Assembly (NCBI RefSeq): GCF_030186535.1 | Contig: NZ_JASNVW010000004.1 | Location: forward strand, 62,001 to 126,000 | Source of the DNA: Ignisphaera cupida | Lineage (GTDB): Archaea; Thermoproteota; Thermoprotei_A; Sulfolobales; Ignisphaeraceae | Reading direction: 5' to 3' | DNA length: 64,000 nucleotides | The notes under the pieces: model-generated | The model's database searches: none | What the model was told of the DNA's origin: nothing | The model's input: only the letters and a program-made list of their open reading frames with translations | In this document: in pieces, positions 17,196 to 25,984 of the stretch | Layout of the letters: the number at the start of each line of letters is the position of its first letter | Position numbering within the stretch: position 1 is the stretch's first letter | Translations under genes and position numbers: made by a program

Positions 17196-17391
17196 CCAAC
17201 TCACTAACAATATTAAAAATGGTATTTGCAACCTCATCAGAACCACAAAACCTCCTAAGAAAATCCCTAAGCAAACTACTCTCATAAACCCTATCAATAG
17301 AAGATTTATAATAAACTTCAATCACATAAACAAGACCAGGCATCAAACCATTCAAAACACTTCTAACACAATCCCTAAGCCCACTACCCAC
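17170..17391 (-). CDS. Small hypothetical protein, about 73 aa
   Basis: I do not recognise this protein. The frame begins GSGLRDCVRSVLNGL and ends SELVRERCLKS. GAGGTG at about 17398-17403 precedes the GTG at 17391 by a normal distance, which is the main argument that it is translated. It overlaps the convergent membrane-protein gene by 26 bp. Confidence 0.4.
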   Translation of the reverse strand: MGSGLRDCVRSVLNGLMPGLVYVIEVYYKSSIDRVYESSLLRDFLRRFCGSDEVANTIFNIVSELVRERCLKS

Positions 17392-17476
17392 AAAAAAGCA
17401 CCTCACAAACCAAATACTACTGCCAAAGCCATATATAGCTTTAGAAGAGCTGGAATAGACACAATCCTATAGCAGA

Positions 17477-17612
17477 AAAGTTTTTAAAAAGGGAAAATAA
17501 GAACCCTTCGCATAACTCAACTATTAATCAACTCATGCTAGGCATGTAAATAGAATACAAAATACCCAAAATTTGCTTTCCATGGGTTCTGAAAGTATAC
17601 GAATAGACAAAT
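17477..17612 (+). ncRNA. Possible structured RNA in the 17.4-17.7 kb gap
   Basis: The 310-bp stretch before the small peptide gene has no convincing ORF. It contains a TATA-like run (TTTTTAAAAAG, about 17480-17490). A 7-bp perfect inverted repeat, AGAACCC (17500-17506) with GGGTTCT (17584-17590), encloses a small hairpin CATGC-TAG-GCATG at about 17534-17547. The stem would start close to the predicted transcription start. No C/D or H/ACA signature is evident. The evidence is structural only. Confidence 0.25.
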
Positions 17613-17701
17613 GATTTAGTAATGCAGCCATGGTTTTTCACCAATACTAAAAAGAGAAAGTTGTATAAATAGAACATCACAAGCTTTTCTTGGTGCAAAA
17701 A

Positions 17702-17833
17702 ATGAAGACAGAGAGAAGAGTGAAACTTTACAAGTACATGAAAATTGGTGCAATAGCTGCTTCAACTGCAATACCAATTGCAATAGCAATTGCAACTGGA
17801 ACACCAAAACCACCATCACCGGCTCCTTTCTAA
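17702..17833 (+). CDS. Small membrane peptide, 43 aa
   Basis: A short frame with a good context: GGTG at about 17691-17694 stands 7 nt before the ATG, and a TATA-like TTGTATAAATA lies at about 17653-17663. The peptide has a basic start (KTERRVKLYKYMK), a hydrophobic Ala/Ile stretch (about residues 15-32) and a Pro-rich tail (TPKPPSPAPF). It looks like a single-pass membrane peptide or a short signal-anchored peptide. It lies upstream of the putative regulator at 17966. The opposing 111-residue frame on the minus strand is a shadow. Confidence 0.5.
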   Translation: MKTERRVKLYKYMKIGAIAASTAIPIAIAIATGTPKPPSPAPF

Positions 17834-17965
17834 TTCGTTGTTGAAATAGTTCTAAAAACTTTTTAACTTTATCAATATATTTTTTGCTGTAACATTTTTT
17901 AAGGTATGTTGCTTTAAAAAATTGAGTAGCGAAACAGGGAGCTGAGACCATCTTGGTGCATACTA

Positions 17966-19102
17966 TTGTCTACTGTTATACCACAGAAGTATCTCGATTT
18001 CTTATCACGAATATATCTACTTAGAAAATTAACCATAACAAGATTGAGAAGAGAGCTTGAAATGGATTATAAAACTATGCGCAACATCTTTCTATCGCTT
18101 TCACATAAGTACAAAATACATTTTTGGGTTGATGTTCTGCAGCAAAAACTTGGGCTTGGATTCACTTTACTAATTCTTAAAAAGGTTAAGCCAAACCTTT
18201 TGCAAAGACATGACATAGCAAAGGAATTACTGCATTTAAAATTACCTTTTGTAAGATCAATTTCGCTAACACTCGACGGGGGGCTTCAAATAGTTTTTCA
18301 AAATCCGTTGAACTCTAAACTAATTATTGATGAAGGAACAGAGGTTAATGTAAAAGCTATGTACTCATTCAATTTTGTTCTTAGGTCTAAGCCTCTTCCA
18401 AATCTTCTTCAAAGCTATGTCAAAGGCGATTTTAACTACTTAACTGAAAAAGGTTTAGAGGAAGCTTTTGAACATAAGTATAAAATTAATGAGGAATATT
18501 TGTTAGAGCCAGCAAGATTCGATGGACTCGACTTAGTAATATTGGATGTTATTGAGTCGAGACCTTACATAACCCTTAGAACCCTTACAAATGAAGTGAA
18601 CAAGCATCTTTCAAGATCCTTTACTGTTGCCCAAATTGAGAGACATGTTGAAAAACATGTTGAGAATCTTGTGCTTGGCTATAGAATGGCTAATGTTAGT
18701 TTTACAGAACTTTCAAATTATGGGTCGATTTTAGTGACTTCTTGTAGTAATTGCATAGATTTTTGTTCTAGAGCTATTTCCCATCCATTTATATACATAT
18801 GTGTTGGCAATACCGGTAATGGTCTAACTGGCATTACCGTTGTTGCGCCTAGGGATATCCATAGCAACTTTGTTATATCTTTGAATTCTATTCTTACTTC
18901 TTATGGTTGTGAAGAGGCTGAGAACATAATCAACTATTTTATTGTTAGACCATATTATATGCTCTATGGTGTTCCAAGGCCATATCCTGCTGAGTTGAGG
19001 GCTGGGTTTGATGTTGAGGTTGAGTATGATCCGCGTTCTAGAAGTTGGGTTTCTGAGATAAATCTTTCTAGAGTTGTTGAGGTGTTGAGGAAGAGCTTGT
19101 GA
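17966..19102 (+). CDS. Putative archaeal HTH regulator-like protein, 378 aa
   Basis: No family is firmly recognised. The N-terminus looks like a winged-helix DNA-binding domain (SRIYLLRKLTITRLRREL, then YKTMRNIFLSLS). A second similar unit may begin near residue 187 (LDLVILDVIESRPYITLRTL). The C-terminal part contains cysteines CSNCIDFC and a beta-rich sensor-like region. GGTG at 17954-17957 sets the TTG start. This layout resembles duplicated Lrp/AsnC-type archaeal regulators, but I cannot prove it. It converges on the PhoU-like gene with only 20 bp between. Confidence 0.5.
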   Translation: MSTVIPQKYLDFLSRIYLLRKLTITRLRRELEMDYKTMRNIFLSLSHKYKIHFWVDVLQQKLGLGFTLLILKKVKPNLLQRHDIAKELLHLKLPFVRSISLTLDGGLQIVFQNPLNSKLIIDEGTEVNVKAMYSFNFVLRSKPLPNLLQSYVKGDFNYLTEKGLEEAFEHKYKINEEYLLEPARFDGLDLVILDVIESRPYITLRTLTNEVNKHLSRSFTVAQIERHVEKHVENLVLGYRMANVSFTELSNYGSILVTSCSNCIDFCSRAISHPFIYICVGNTGNGLTGITVVAPRDIHSNFVISLNSILTSYGCEEAENIINYFIVRPYYMLYGVPRPYPAELRAGFDVEVEYDPRSRSWVSEINLSRVVEVLRKSL

Positions 19103-19122
19103 GTAATTCCATTGTTTATTTT

Positions 19123-20154
19123 CTACTCTATTTCATTTGTTGCTAGTTGTATTTTGTCCATTTTTTTAAGTGCGTATATATCTATAACTTCTTCTGCTAT
19201 GTCTATGCTTCTAGCTATTATTCTTGATATTGCATCTAAGATTCTTGTTATTGCTGTTTGTTTGGCAAGGTCTTCTCCATAGCTTTTTCTAATTTCATCT
19301 TCTAGTTGTTTTAGTTCTTCTATTTTCTTTGTTATGTTTATTGCAGTGTTTTTGTCTGGTGCTATATAGGCTTCGCAAACACTTTTGAAAACCTCTATTG
19401 CGTTTGTATACAGGTTTGTTATGAATTTTGGTTGTGATGCCAGGGTTTGTAAAGATTTTGAAATGTTTACAGCATGATCTCCAACTCTCTCAACGCTTTT
19501 AAGAAACATTGTCATGTATATAGCGTCATAGTATTTAAGTCCTCTTCTACCCATTTCATATGGATCACTCAAAATAGCTATTAATTGTCTAAGTGCAAGG
19601 AGATACAGCTTATCTACGAGATTATCACGAGCTATAACAGCATCCAATATGCTTTTATCTACAGCATTATTCAAATACGATATTATGTCTTCATGCATAC
19701 TTATTGCAAGTCTAACCATTCTCTTCATAACACTGGTTAAATTACTTAGGTTAGGATCTACAACAATTTGAAGAGTAATGCTTGTAGCATCCTCATCAAC
19801 AACCTCTAAACCCATTAGCTTCTCCTTAGCAATATTAACAGCTTTCTCAATAAACTCTCTTCTAATACCTTTATAAACAATCTTAACAGTTAATGCACCA
19901 GCAACATACCCACCAATAATTTCTCTCACAACATCCTCTTCAGAATATGTTGAATCAACATAAACAACATGCTCAAACACATTTCTACTCTCCTGCTTAT
20001 ATGGAACATAAATTCTCAGAGAGAGATCTGGCAAAACCTCCATTACAACATTCATTTTAGGTTCTAAACCAATTTTCTTAGCCCACGAATTAGGTAAAGA
20101 CACTATATATGTTGATTTTCCTATCCTCTGAACACGCCTTCTATAAACAGCCAC
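19123..20154 (-). CDS. AbrB-PhoU fusion (phosphate-uptake regulator-like)
   Basis: A protein of about 343 residues. The N-terminal SpoVT/AbrB DNA-binding domain has RRRVQRIGKSTYIVSLP and NSWAKKIGL. It is followed by PhoU-like helical repeats, with a characteristic ERVGDHAVNI segment (metal-binding E-x-x-x-D). Archaea often carry this AbrB-PhoU arrangement near phosphate transport genes; here no pst genes are in the window. The GTG at 20154 is preferred since GGTG lies about 9 nt upstream and upstream codons look non-coding. It probably senses phosphate status and regulates transcription. Confidence 0.82.
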   Translation of the reverse strand: MAVYRRRVQRIGKSTYIVSLPNSWAKKIGLEPKMNVVMEVLPDLSLRIYVPYKQESRNVFEHVVYVDSTYSEEDVVREIIGGYVAGALTVKIVYKGIRREFIEKAVNIAKEKLMGLEVVDEDATSITLQIVVDPNLSNLTSVMKRMVRLAISMHEDIISYLNNAVDKSILDAVIARDNLVDKLYLLALRQLIAILSDPYEMGRRGLKYYDAIYMTMFLKSVERVGDHAVNISKSLQTLASQPKFITNLYTNAIEVFKSVCEAYIAPDKNTAINITKKIEELKQLEDEIRKSYGEDLAKQTAITRILDAISRIIARSIDIAEEVIDIYALKKMDKIQLATNEIE

Positions 20155-20363
20155 TATACTACACCAACTACTTGTTATAGTTACAGAGTTAAAAAAGTAT
20201 AATGACATTATTTGAATTATACATAACAATATATTATTGAATATGCTATTTTAGCTGCTTTAAAAATGTGTTTTGTAAAAGTATGGAAAGCTAAATATTT
20301 TTAGCTTAATCACTATAGCGGATATCAAAGCTTTTTACTAAAAACGATAAATTTTATCTACAT

Positions 20364-21185
20364 CTAACTATTCTTGTCAAAGGTTTTCTTAATTCTATCT
20401 CCAGATAATATGAGAACACTATTTTTTGGAACTCCAAATTTCTTTGCTATTACATCGCATTTTGCTCTTAAAAGGTGAAGAGACTTTGTTTTGCCAAATT
20501 CTGCATATGCTTCTGCATTAGCAATTCCTTTTGCTATTACAAATCCTTTGTCTATGTATGCTATAGGGGATATGCTACCAGGTGTTGATATGATGTTGAA
20601 GTTGCTTTCTTCAAAGTCTTTAATAGTTACATCTATTTCATATGGTTTGCTTCTAACAACTATAAATACTTTGTATCCATTGTGTATAAGTGTTTTAGCT
20701 AGAACCTTGTCTACTTCAGCTTCACCTGCATTATCTAAAACAAGGTATATATCTTCATTCTTTGGAATATCAGGTATATCCTCTATAACTGGCTTATCCC
20801 ATATTGCTTCATCCAAGCTATGCACATTTTCATAGCCTAGTACATTAGTATCGATGATGTTGGCAGCTGCAGAAATTCTAAGAGCCTCTCTTATATCCCA
20901 GTTAACACTTGCAATATGTTTTTCAATGTTTTGAGCTATCCTCTTCCCAATTTCTTTTAACACATTCTTTTTCTCTTGATAAGGATCTTTATTTTTAACA
21001 ACTCTTTTTATATATTCAAAGGAACTTGTAAAAGCTTTAGATCTGCTATTTTCCTCATCAACTATTTTCGCAAGTTTTTTCAAAAGAGCTGGCAACTTAT
21101 TTCCACATCCAAGATCTATGAGATCCTTGGATCTAGAGTAGATTAGGCAAAGCTTGCAATAGTCGTTGTCAATCCACATACTCAT
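20364..21185 (-). CDS. DUF89 (ARMT1-like) metal-dependent phosphatase
   Basis: A protein of 273 residues with DUF89 signatures: an N-terminal CKLC (about residues 10-13) and LVLDNAGEAEVD (about 147-158), where Asp and Asn-Ala-Gly-Glu form the metal site, plus LRAKCD near the C-terminus. The family hydrolyses phosphate esters, often as damage-control enzymes acting on sugar phosphates. Its start overlaps the aminotransferase gene by 17 bp and follows serA. In this operon it could serve as the phosphoserine phosphatase step. That is inference from context; damage control of a pathway intermediate is the alternative. Confidence 0.82.
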   Translation of the reverse strand: MSMWIDNDYCKLCLIYSRSKDLIDLGCGNKLPALLKKLAKIVDEENSRSKAFTSSFEYIKRVVKNKDPYQEKKNVLKEIGKRIAQNIEKHIASVNWDIREALRISAAANIIDTNVLGYENVHSLDEAIWDKPVIEDIPDIPKNEDIYLVLDNAGEAEVDKVLAKTLIHNGYKVFIVVRSKPYEIDVTIKDFEESNFNIISTPGSISPIAYIDKGFVIAKGIANAEAYAEFGKTKSLHLLRAKCDVIAKKFGVPKNSVLILSGDRIKKTFDKNS

Positions 21186-22191
21186 TCACAATCTCAACAA
21201 CTTTTTTAAGATCCTCAATTGTTATATCACCCATAACACCTATTCTAATAGTTGAATCTCTTAATTTGCCCATGCCACCTGCTATAATGTACCCCTCTCT
21301 CCTTAGCTTATCAATAATGTTCTTACAGTAATTTGTGTAGAATGCTGTAACTGTGTAGCTTCTCCAAGGCTCTTTAGCAACAGGCTTAAGTTTTATGTTG
21401 TTATATAAATACTCAGCTCTTTCCCTATGAATCTCATTGTATTTTGCCAAGCCCATGCTAAGTATATAGTCAAGTGCAGTATCAAGAGCATAGATAACAT
21501 TTATTGGTGGTGTGTATGGCGTTTCCCACTTCTTAAGACTATTCAAAAACTTGTTTAGATTCATAGATGGTGGCACTGGTGCTTTTGCTCTAGGCTCTTT
21601 AGCTATGTACAGTATTGCTGCGCCAGGTGGTGATATAAATGCTTTTTGAGATGCTGTAGCAACAACATCTACCTCCTTCTTGAACACCTCTACAGGAAAC
21701 AGAGAAACGCTATCAACAAGAAGAATAGCATCATATGAGCTAGCAACATCCTGGTATTTCTCAATGAATCTATTTGTTGTACCAGTACTAGTCTCGTTGT
21801 GAATAACAGCAATAGCTTTTACATTACCAACCTTTTTAACAGTATCTTCAACTATGTCTGGTGGAGGCACATCGCCATATTCCCACTCAATTCTATGCAC
21901 AACACCACCTCTAGACTCTATAGATTCTATGAGCCTTTCCCCAAACTCTCCATTGGTTATTGCAACAACATTTTCACCTGGATCAATATAGTTGTAAACC
22001 ATTGCATCAACAGCTAAAGTACCTGTACCAGGTATTATAACAGGTGTTGTGTTATAAACAATACTAAGTTTCTCAATAACTCTTCTAAACACATTTCTAA
22101 ACTCTTCTATTCGATGAAACTGGGGTTGTTTAGCAGCAGCGTCTATAACTTGCTTAGGTATTTGAACAGGTCCTGGGGTAAGATACTTCAA
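21169..22191 (-). CDS. Class V aminotransferase (serine-pyruvate/alanine-glyoxylate type)
   Basis: A PLP-dependent transaminase of about 340 residues. The start KYLTPGPVQIP is typical of the alanine-glyoxylate/serine-pyruvate group. The PLP lysine lies in TASQKAFISPPG (about residue 187), with Asp in LLVDSVS (about 160) and the phosphate-binding GTGTLA near 58. A TTG start at 22191 has GGTGA 7 nt upstream; a GTG at 22197 is in frame. It overlaps serA, which suggests it makes phosphoserine from 3-phosphohydroxypyruvate, or serine/glycine from related oxo-acids. Confidence 0.88.
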   Translation of the reverse strand: MKYLTPGPVQIPKQVIDAAAKQPQFHRIEEFRNVFRRVIEKLSIVYNTTPVIIPGTGTLAVDAMVYNYIDPGENVVAITNGEFGERLIESIESRGGVVHRIEWEYGDVPPPDIVEDTVKKVGNVKAIAVIHNETSTGTTNRFIEKYQDVASSYDAILLVDSVSLFPVEVFKKEVDVVATASQKAFISPPGAAILYIAKEPRAKAPVPPSMNLNKFLNSLKKWETPYTPPINVIYALDTALDYILSMGLAKYNEIHRERAEYLYNNIKLKPVAKEPWRSYTVTAFYTNYCKNIIDKLRREGYIIAGGMGKLRDSTIRIGVMGDITIEDLKKVVEIVNEYVD

Positions 22192-23127
22192 AGCCACTTC
22201 ACCGCCTCAAGAATATTCTTCACAATTTCCTCAGCAATTCTATCCATTGCCTCAACAGTTTCAGCACCTATGTGAGGAGTTACAACAACCTTTGGATGCT
22301 TAATCAGCTTCCACAAGTTCTCATCTCTTGGAGGCTCTTGCTCAAGAACATCAAGTGCAACACCACCAAGTCTATCAATGTGATTAAGCAAAGCATTTGT
22401 ATCTATAACCTCACCTCTGCTAGTATTGATTAATATGCTCTCATTTTGCATTAGAGACAATGTTTTATCGTTTATCATGTGCCATGTTAGTGGGGTTAGG
22501 GGAACATGAATACTGACAACATCTGCTTCACTCAAGAGTTTATCCAAATCAACTTGGATACCACCAACTCTTGAAATCTCGCTTGAGACATCTCTTATGT
22601 CATAAGCCATTATATTCATGCCAAAAGACTTTGCATAGTAAGCAACTCTACTACCAATTTTGCCAAAACCTATAATACCAAGTTTCTTACCATACAACTC
22701 TCTACCAATGTATTTACCCTTGAGCCACTTACCATGCTTCACATCATCTATTGCATCATAAAGTTTTCTGTATACAATAAGCATTAGAGCTATTGTAAGC
22801 TCAGCAACACTTATGACAGAAGCTGAAGGCGCATTCACAACAGCTATTCCTTTTCTAATAGCATATTCAATATCAACATTATCTAACCCTATACCATATC
22901 TTGCTAAAACCTTTAGATTGACCCCTCTATCAATAATTTCTTTATCTATTCTAAGCCTACCCCTAAATATCAACACATCATAATTTTCAACAATATTTAA
23001 AACATCTTCTCTTAATGCACCAGGTTTATAGCAAACATCAAATCCATGACTTACTAAGCTAGCTAAGAGCTTTTCGGATACTCTATCAACTATAAGAACC
23101 TTGTATTTATCGACAAAAAGTTTTCAC
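22188..23127 (-). CDS. serA: D-3-phosphoglycerate dehydrogenase, with apparent +1 frame change near the start
   Basis: Oxidises 3-phosphoglycerate to 3-phosphohydroxypyruvate with NAD. The main frame shows GKKLGIIGFGKIGSRVA (NAD-binding), the Arg of YGIGLDN, INTSRGEVID and the catalytic His of VVTPHIGAET. The clean frame from a possible GTG at 22976 lacks about 40 N-terminal residues, yet the upstream sequence codes for a good N-terminus (KYKVLIVDRVSEKLL). That part has no in-frame start. GTG at 23127 is in the right place, about 6 nt from a predicted transcription start (TATA at 23155-23163), but reaches the frame only if one T of TTTTT (23115-23119 on the plus strand, as AAAAA) is skipped. 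It is either a sequence error or real frameshifting. First gene of the serine operon. Confidence 0.85.
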
Positions 23128-23154
23128 CAATCTTTAGCACTTTTCATGCTTTCA

Positions 23155-23163
23155 GTATATAAA
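23155..23163 (-). promoter_or_regulatory. TATA box of serA
   Basis: On the minus strand this reads TTTATATAC. It lies about 30 bp before the proposed GTG start, so the serA mRNA would be almost leaderless. Confidence 0.55.
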
Positions 23164-23281
23164 CTTATCGACTAAAATCAGTTTATACAGTTTTTAAAGA
23201 TATATACTGATTATATTAAACAATAAACAAATTATTATAGTGCTTTTATCAAAGCATTTCGCCTTGCTCAATACCTCTGTT

Positions 23282-23319
23282 GTGCGAAGTCTTTGCTTAG
23301 TTTTTACATGAATTCGCAC
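23282..23319. promoter_or_regulatory. Paired operator upstream of the Re-citrate/homocitrate synthase-like gene
   Basis: GTGCGAAGTC (23282-23291) and GAATTCGCAC (23310-23319) form an inverted pair; the start-to-start distance is 28 bp and the spacer 18 bp. The same arrangement with the same distance occurs before lysW at 37283-37320. The downstream site ends 18 bp before the TATA-like element. It is a candidate activator site. Confidence 0.7.
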
Positions 23320-23337
23320 CATGTGATTATAAGGTAA

Positions 23338-23357
23338 TTATTTTAAGTTTGTACAAA
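23338..23357 (+). promoter_or_regulatory. TATA-like element and TTTGTACAAA palindrome
   Basis: A TATA-like TTATTTTAAG (23338-23347) is followed directly by the perfect palindrome TTTGTACAAA (23348-23357). A closely similar arrangement occurs on the minus strand upstream of the homoserine dehydrogenase operon (34840-34859). A protein bound to the palindrome would sit between TATA and transcription start and could repress. Confidence 0.5.
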
Positions 23358-23391
23358 ATTTGTTAACCTAAACTATTGTGGTGACAGTTTC

Positions 23392-24687
23392 ATGGAGCTT
23401 AATGGCGATATGAAGTTTTTTAGAGATATTTACCCATTTGAATCTGTGCCAAGATTTAATGTGACAGATCAAGAGCTTAGGGAGAATCTCAGCAAAATAT
23501 TTTTGACAGATACAACACTAAGGGATGGTCAACAGGGTTGGAGAGTTTTTACAATTGATGAGTGTGAGAAAATCTATGAGCTTTTAGCAGATATTGGTGG
23601 TAGAGGAGGTATAGAAAGTACTGAAGTGTTTTTGTACACTGAAAAGGATAGAGAAGCTGTGAAAAGGTTGTTGGCATATGGATATAGATATCCAAAGGTT
23701 ATTGGCTGGATAAGAGCAACTAATTCTGATCTTCAACTTGTTATAGATGCTAAACTTGATGAAACTGTTATGCTTATGTCCATATCTGACTATCACATAA
23801 AGTACAAGTTTAATGCAACGAGAGAAGAGGCTTTTAGAAAGTATTTAGAAGTTGCTGAAAAAGCACTTAGCCATGGCATAACAATTAGAGCGTCTTTAGA
23901 GGATATAACGAGAGCAGATATATTTGGAGCTGTAATACCATTTGTAAAAAGACTTCTTGAGTTAAGCGAGAAGTATAGAACACCTGTTAAAATAAAGCTT
24001 CCTGACACACTTGGACTTGGCCTTCCATTTCCCGAAGTGCCACTTCCACGAGGAATACCAGCAATTATACAAGCAATTAGGAAAACAACAAATATTCCAC
24101 AAGAATACATAGAATTTCATGGACACAACGACTTTGGACTTGTTGTTGCTAATCACTTAGCTGCTTGGATGTATGGTGCAGCAGCGGGTAATTGCACTCT
24201 TCTTGGCATCGGTGAAAGAGCTGGTAACTGCCCACTAGAAATAATGGCTGTTCATTATGCAGGTATTAAGGGTGTAAACAACATTAATTTGAAGGCTTTG
24301 TCGAAATTGCCAGAGCTTTTTGAGAAAATGGGTCTTAAGATTATTGAGCACTATCCACTTGTGGGAAGAAATGCTTTTAGAACGAAGGCAGGTATACATG
24401 CTGACGGTCTTTTAAAGAATCCAGAGGTTTACTTACCATTTGATCCGATGAAGGTTTTAGGACTGCCATATTCAGTAGCTATAACGCCATACTCTGGTAG
24501 ATCAGCTGTTGTGATTTGGCTTAGAAACTATCTTGGCTATAACCATATTTCAAAGGATGATCCAAGAGTTGTAGCTGTATATAACGAAATTGTTGATTTA
24601 TTCAATAAAACAGGTAGGGTTGAGCCACTATCTGATAGTGAAATGCTTGAAATTGTGAAAAAGCATTTTCCAGAAGTCAGGAAATAA
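23392..24687 (+). CDS. Re-citrate synthase / homocitrate synthase-like enzyme
   Basis: A 431-residue TIM-barrel acyltransferase of the DRE-metallolyase family. The catalytic loop is DTTLRDGQQG (about residues 40-49), and the metal ligands include HGHND at 243-247. Isopropylmalate and homocitrate synthases normally have DGEQ; the DGQQ together with FLYTEKDREAV and KVIGWIRA resembles the Re-citrate synthase branch known from Clostridium kluyveri. It condenses acetyl-CoA with oxaloacetate (citrate) or 2-oxoglutarate (homocitrate). The next three genes would convert the product to 2-oxoglutarate or 2-oxoadipate. PEP carboxylase downstream favours citrate; the operator shared with lysW favours homocitrate. 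GGTG precedes the ATG. Confidence 0.8.
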   Translation: MELNGDMKFFRDIYPFESVPRFNVTDQELRENLSKIFLTDTTLRDGQQGWRVFTIDECEKIYELLADIGGRGGIESTEVFLYTEKDREAVKRLLAYGYRYPKVIGWIRATNSDLQLVIDAKLDETVMLMSISDYHIKYKFNATREEAFRKYLEVAEKALSHGITIRASLEDITRADIFGAVIPFVKRLLELSEKYRTPVKIKLPDTLGLGLPFPEVPLPRGIPAIIQAIRKTTNIPQEYIEFHGHNDFGLVVANHLAAWMYGAAAGNCTLLGIGERAGNCPLEIMAVHYAGIKGVNNINLKALSKLPELFEKMGLKIIEHYPLVGRNAFRTKAGIHADGLLKNPEVYLPFDPMKVLGLPYSVAITPYSGRSAVVIWLRNYLGYNHISKDDPRVVAVYNEIVDLFNKTGRVEPLSDSEMLEIVKKHFPEVRK

Positions 24688-24719
24688 ACTTGAACAAAAT
24701 TCTTTTTGTGTGAATCTCA

Positions 24720-25973
24720 ATGGGTTTGATAGAGAGAATAGTGTCTAAAGCAATTGGAAAAAATGTTTCAGCTGGGGAAATAGTTGTTGTAAATATTGAT
24801 GCTGTTTATGCTCAAGATGGAACAGCACCACTTGTAATAGATGTTGTTGAGAAGGAGCTTGAGCTAAGAAAAAAGATTGCTGCTGAAAGAGCTTATTTCT
24901 TCATTGACCACTCCTCACCAGCTCCACACGTAGCTGCAGCAACTGTTCATAAAGAAATGAGAAGATTTGCAAAAGAATATGGTGTGAAACTATTTGATGT
25001 GGGCTATGGTATTAGCCACCAAGTTGTTGTTGAGGATGGTCTTGTCAGACCTGGAATGATTGTTGTGGGTGCTGATAGCCATACACCAACAATTGGGGCT
25101 ATAGGGGTTTATGCAACTGGTGTTGGAAGTACTGATGCAGCTATTGCCATGATGTTTGGGGTTTTGTGGCTCAAAATTCCAGAAACTGTGAAAGTAACCT
25201 TAACTGGTTCTTTGCCAAAGGGTGTTATGAGCAAGGACATAGCTCTTAACATTATAGGTAATGTGAAAACAGATGGAATGCTTGGTAAAGCTGTTGAGTT
25301 TAGAGGAGATACTCTCAAGGAGCTTAGCATAGATTCTAGAATGACGTTAACAAACATGTGTACTGAGATGAGTGCTGAATCAGCTATAATCCCTGTTGAC
25401 AATGTTACTAGAAATTGGCTTGCTGAAAGAGGTTACAATGTCTATAGAGAAGTGGATTGGGAAAAGGAAGATGGGTATGTAGATGAAATTGTTATAGATG
25501 TTTCTAAACTTGAGCCTCTTGTAGCAGCTCCACCAGATGTTGATAATGTTAAAAGTGTTGCTGAGGTTGATGGTGTTGAGGTTGATCAAGTGTTTATAGG
25601 GTCTTGTACTAATGGCAGACTAGAGGATATAGAAATCGCTGCCAGGATATTGCATGGGAGAAGAGTTAAAGAAGGTGTTAGATGCATAGTATCTCCAGCA
25701 TCTAGAAAAGTTTATTTAGAGGCGCTTAGAAGAGGGTATATAGATGTGCTAGCTAATGCTGGATGTATAATAGCTCCACCTACTTGTGGGCCTTGTGTAG
25801 GAGCTCACATGGGTCTTCTAGCAGCTGGTGAAGTTGCTGTGGCTACAACAAATAGGAATTTCCCTGGTAGAATGGGGCATAGAGATAGCAAGGTGTATTT
25901 ATCATCTCCAGCTGTTGCAGCTGCAACTGCTATAGAAGGTAGAATTGCGGATCCGAGAAAATATCTTTTGTAA
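24720..25973 (+). CDS. Aconitase-family hydro-lyase, large subunit (homoaconitase/isopropylmalate isomerase type)
   Basis: A 417-residue large subunit of the split LeuC type. It has DHSSPAPHVAA, GADSHTPTIGA, GSCTNGRLEDI and CGPCVGAHMG, which supply the three cysteine ligands of the [4Fe-4S] cluster, and FPGRMGH near the end. The family isomerises citrate, homocitrate or 2-isopropylmalate by dehydration and rehydration. Position between the synthase and the dehydrogenase shows that it acts on the synthase product. Length and motifs fit the archaeal LeuC/HacA group, so the exact substrate cannot be told from this chain alone. The start has a TGTGA site upstream. Confidence 0.9.
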   Translation: MGLIERIVSKAIGKNVSAGEIVVVNIDAVYAQDGTAPLVIDVVEKELELRKKIAAERAYFFIDHSSPAPHVAAATVHKEMRRFAKEYGVKLFDVGYGISHQVVVEDGLVRPGMIVVGADSHTPTIGAIGVYATGVGSTDAAIAMMFGVLWLKIPETVKVTLTGSLPKGVMSKDIALNIIGNVKTDGMLGKAVEFRGDTLKELSIDSRMTLTNMCTEMSAESAIIPVDNVTRNWLAERGYNVYREVDWEKEDGYVDEIVIDVSKLEPLVAAPPDVDNVKSVAEVDGVEVDQVFIGSCTNGRLEDIEIAARILHGRRVKEGVRCIVSPASRKVYLEALRRGYIDVLANAGCIIAPPTCGPCVGAHMGLLAAGEVAVATTNRNFPGRMGHRDSKVYLSSPAVAAATAIEGRIADPRKYLL

Positions 25974-25984
25974 AGGTGTTGTAA

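Noticed and set aside
17616-17951. 111-residue minus-strand ORF
   Set aside because: It is Leu/Gln/Cys-rich, has no ribosome-binding site, and lies opposite the 43-aa gene that has promoter and GGTG site.
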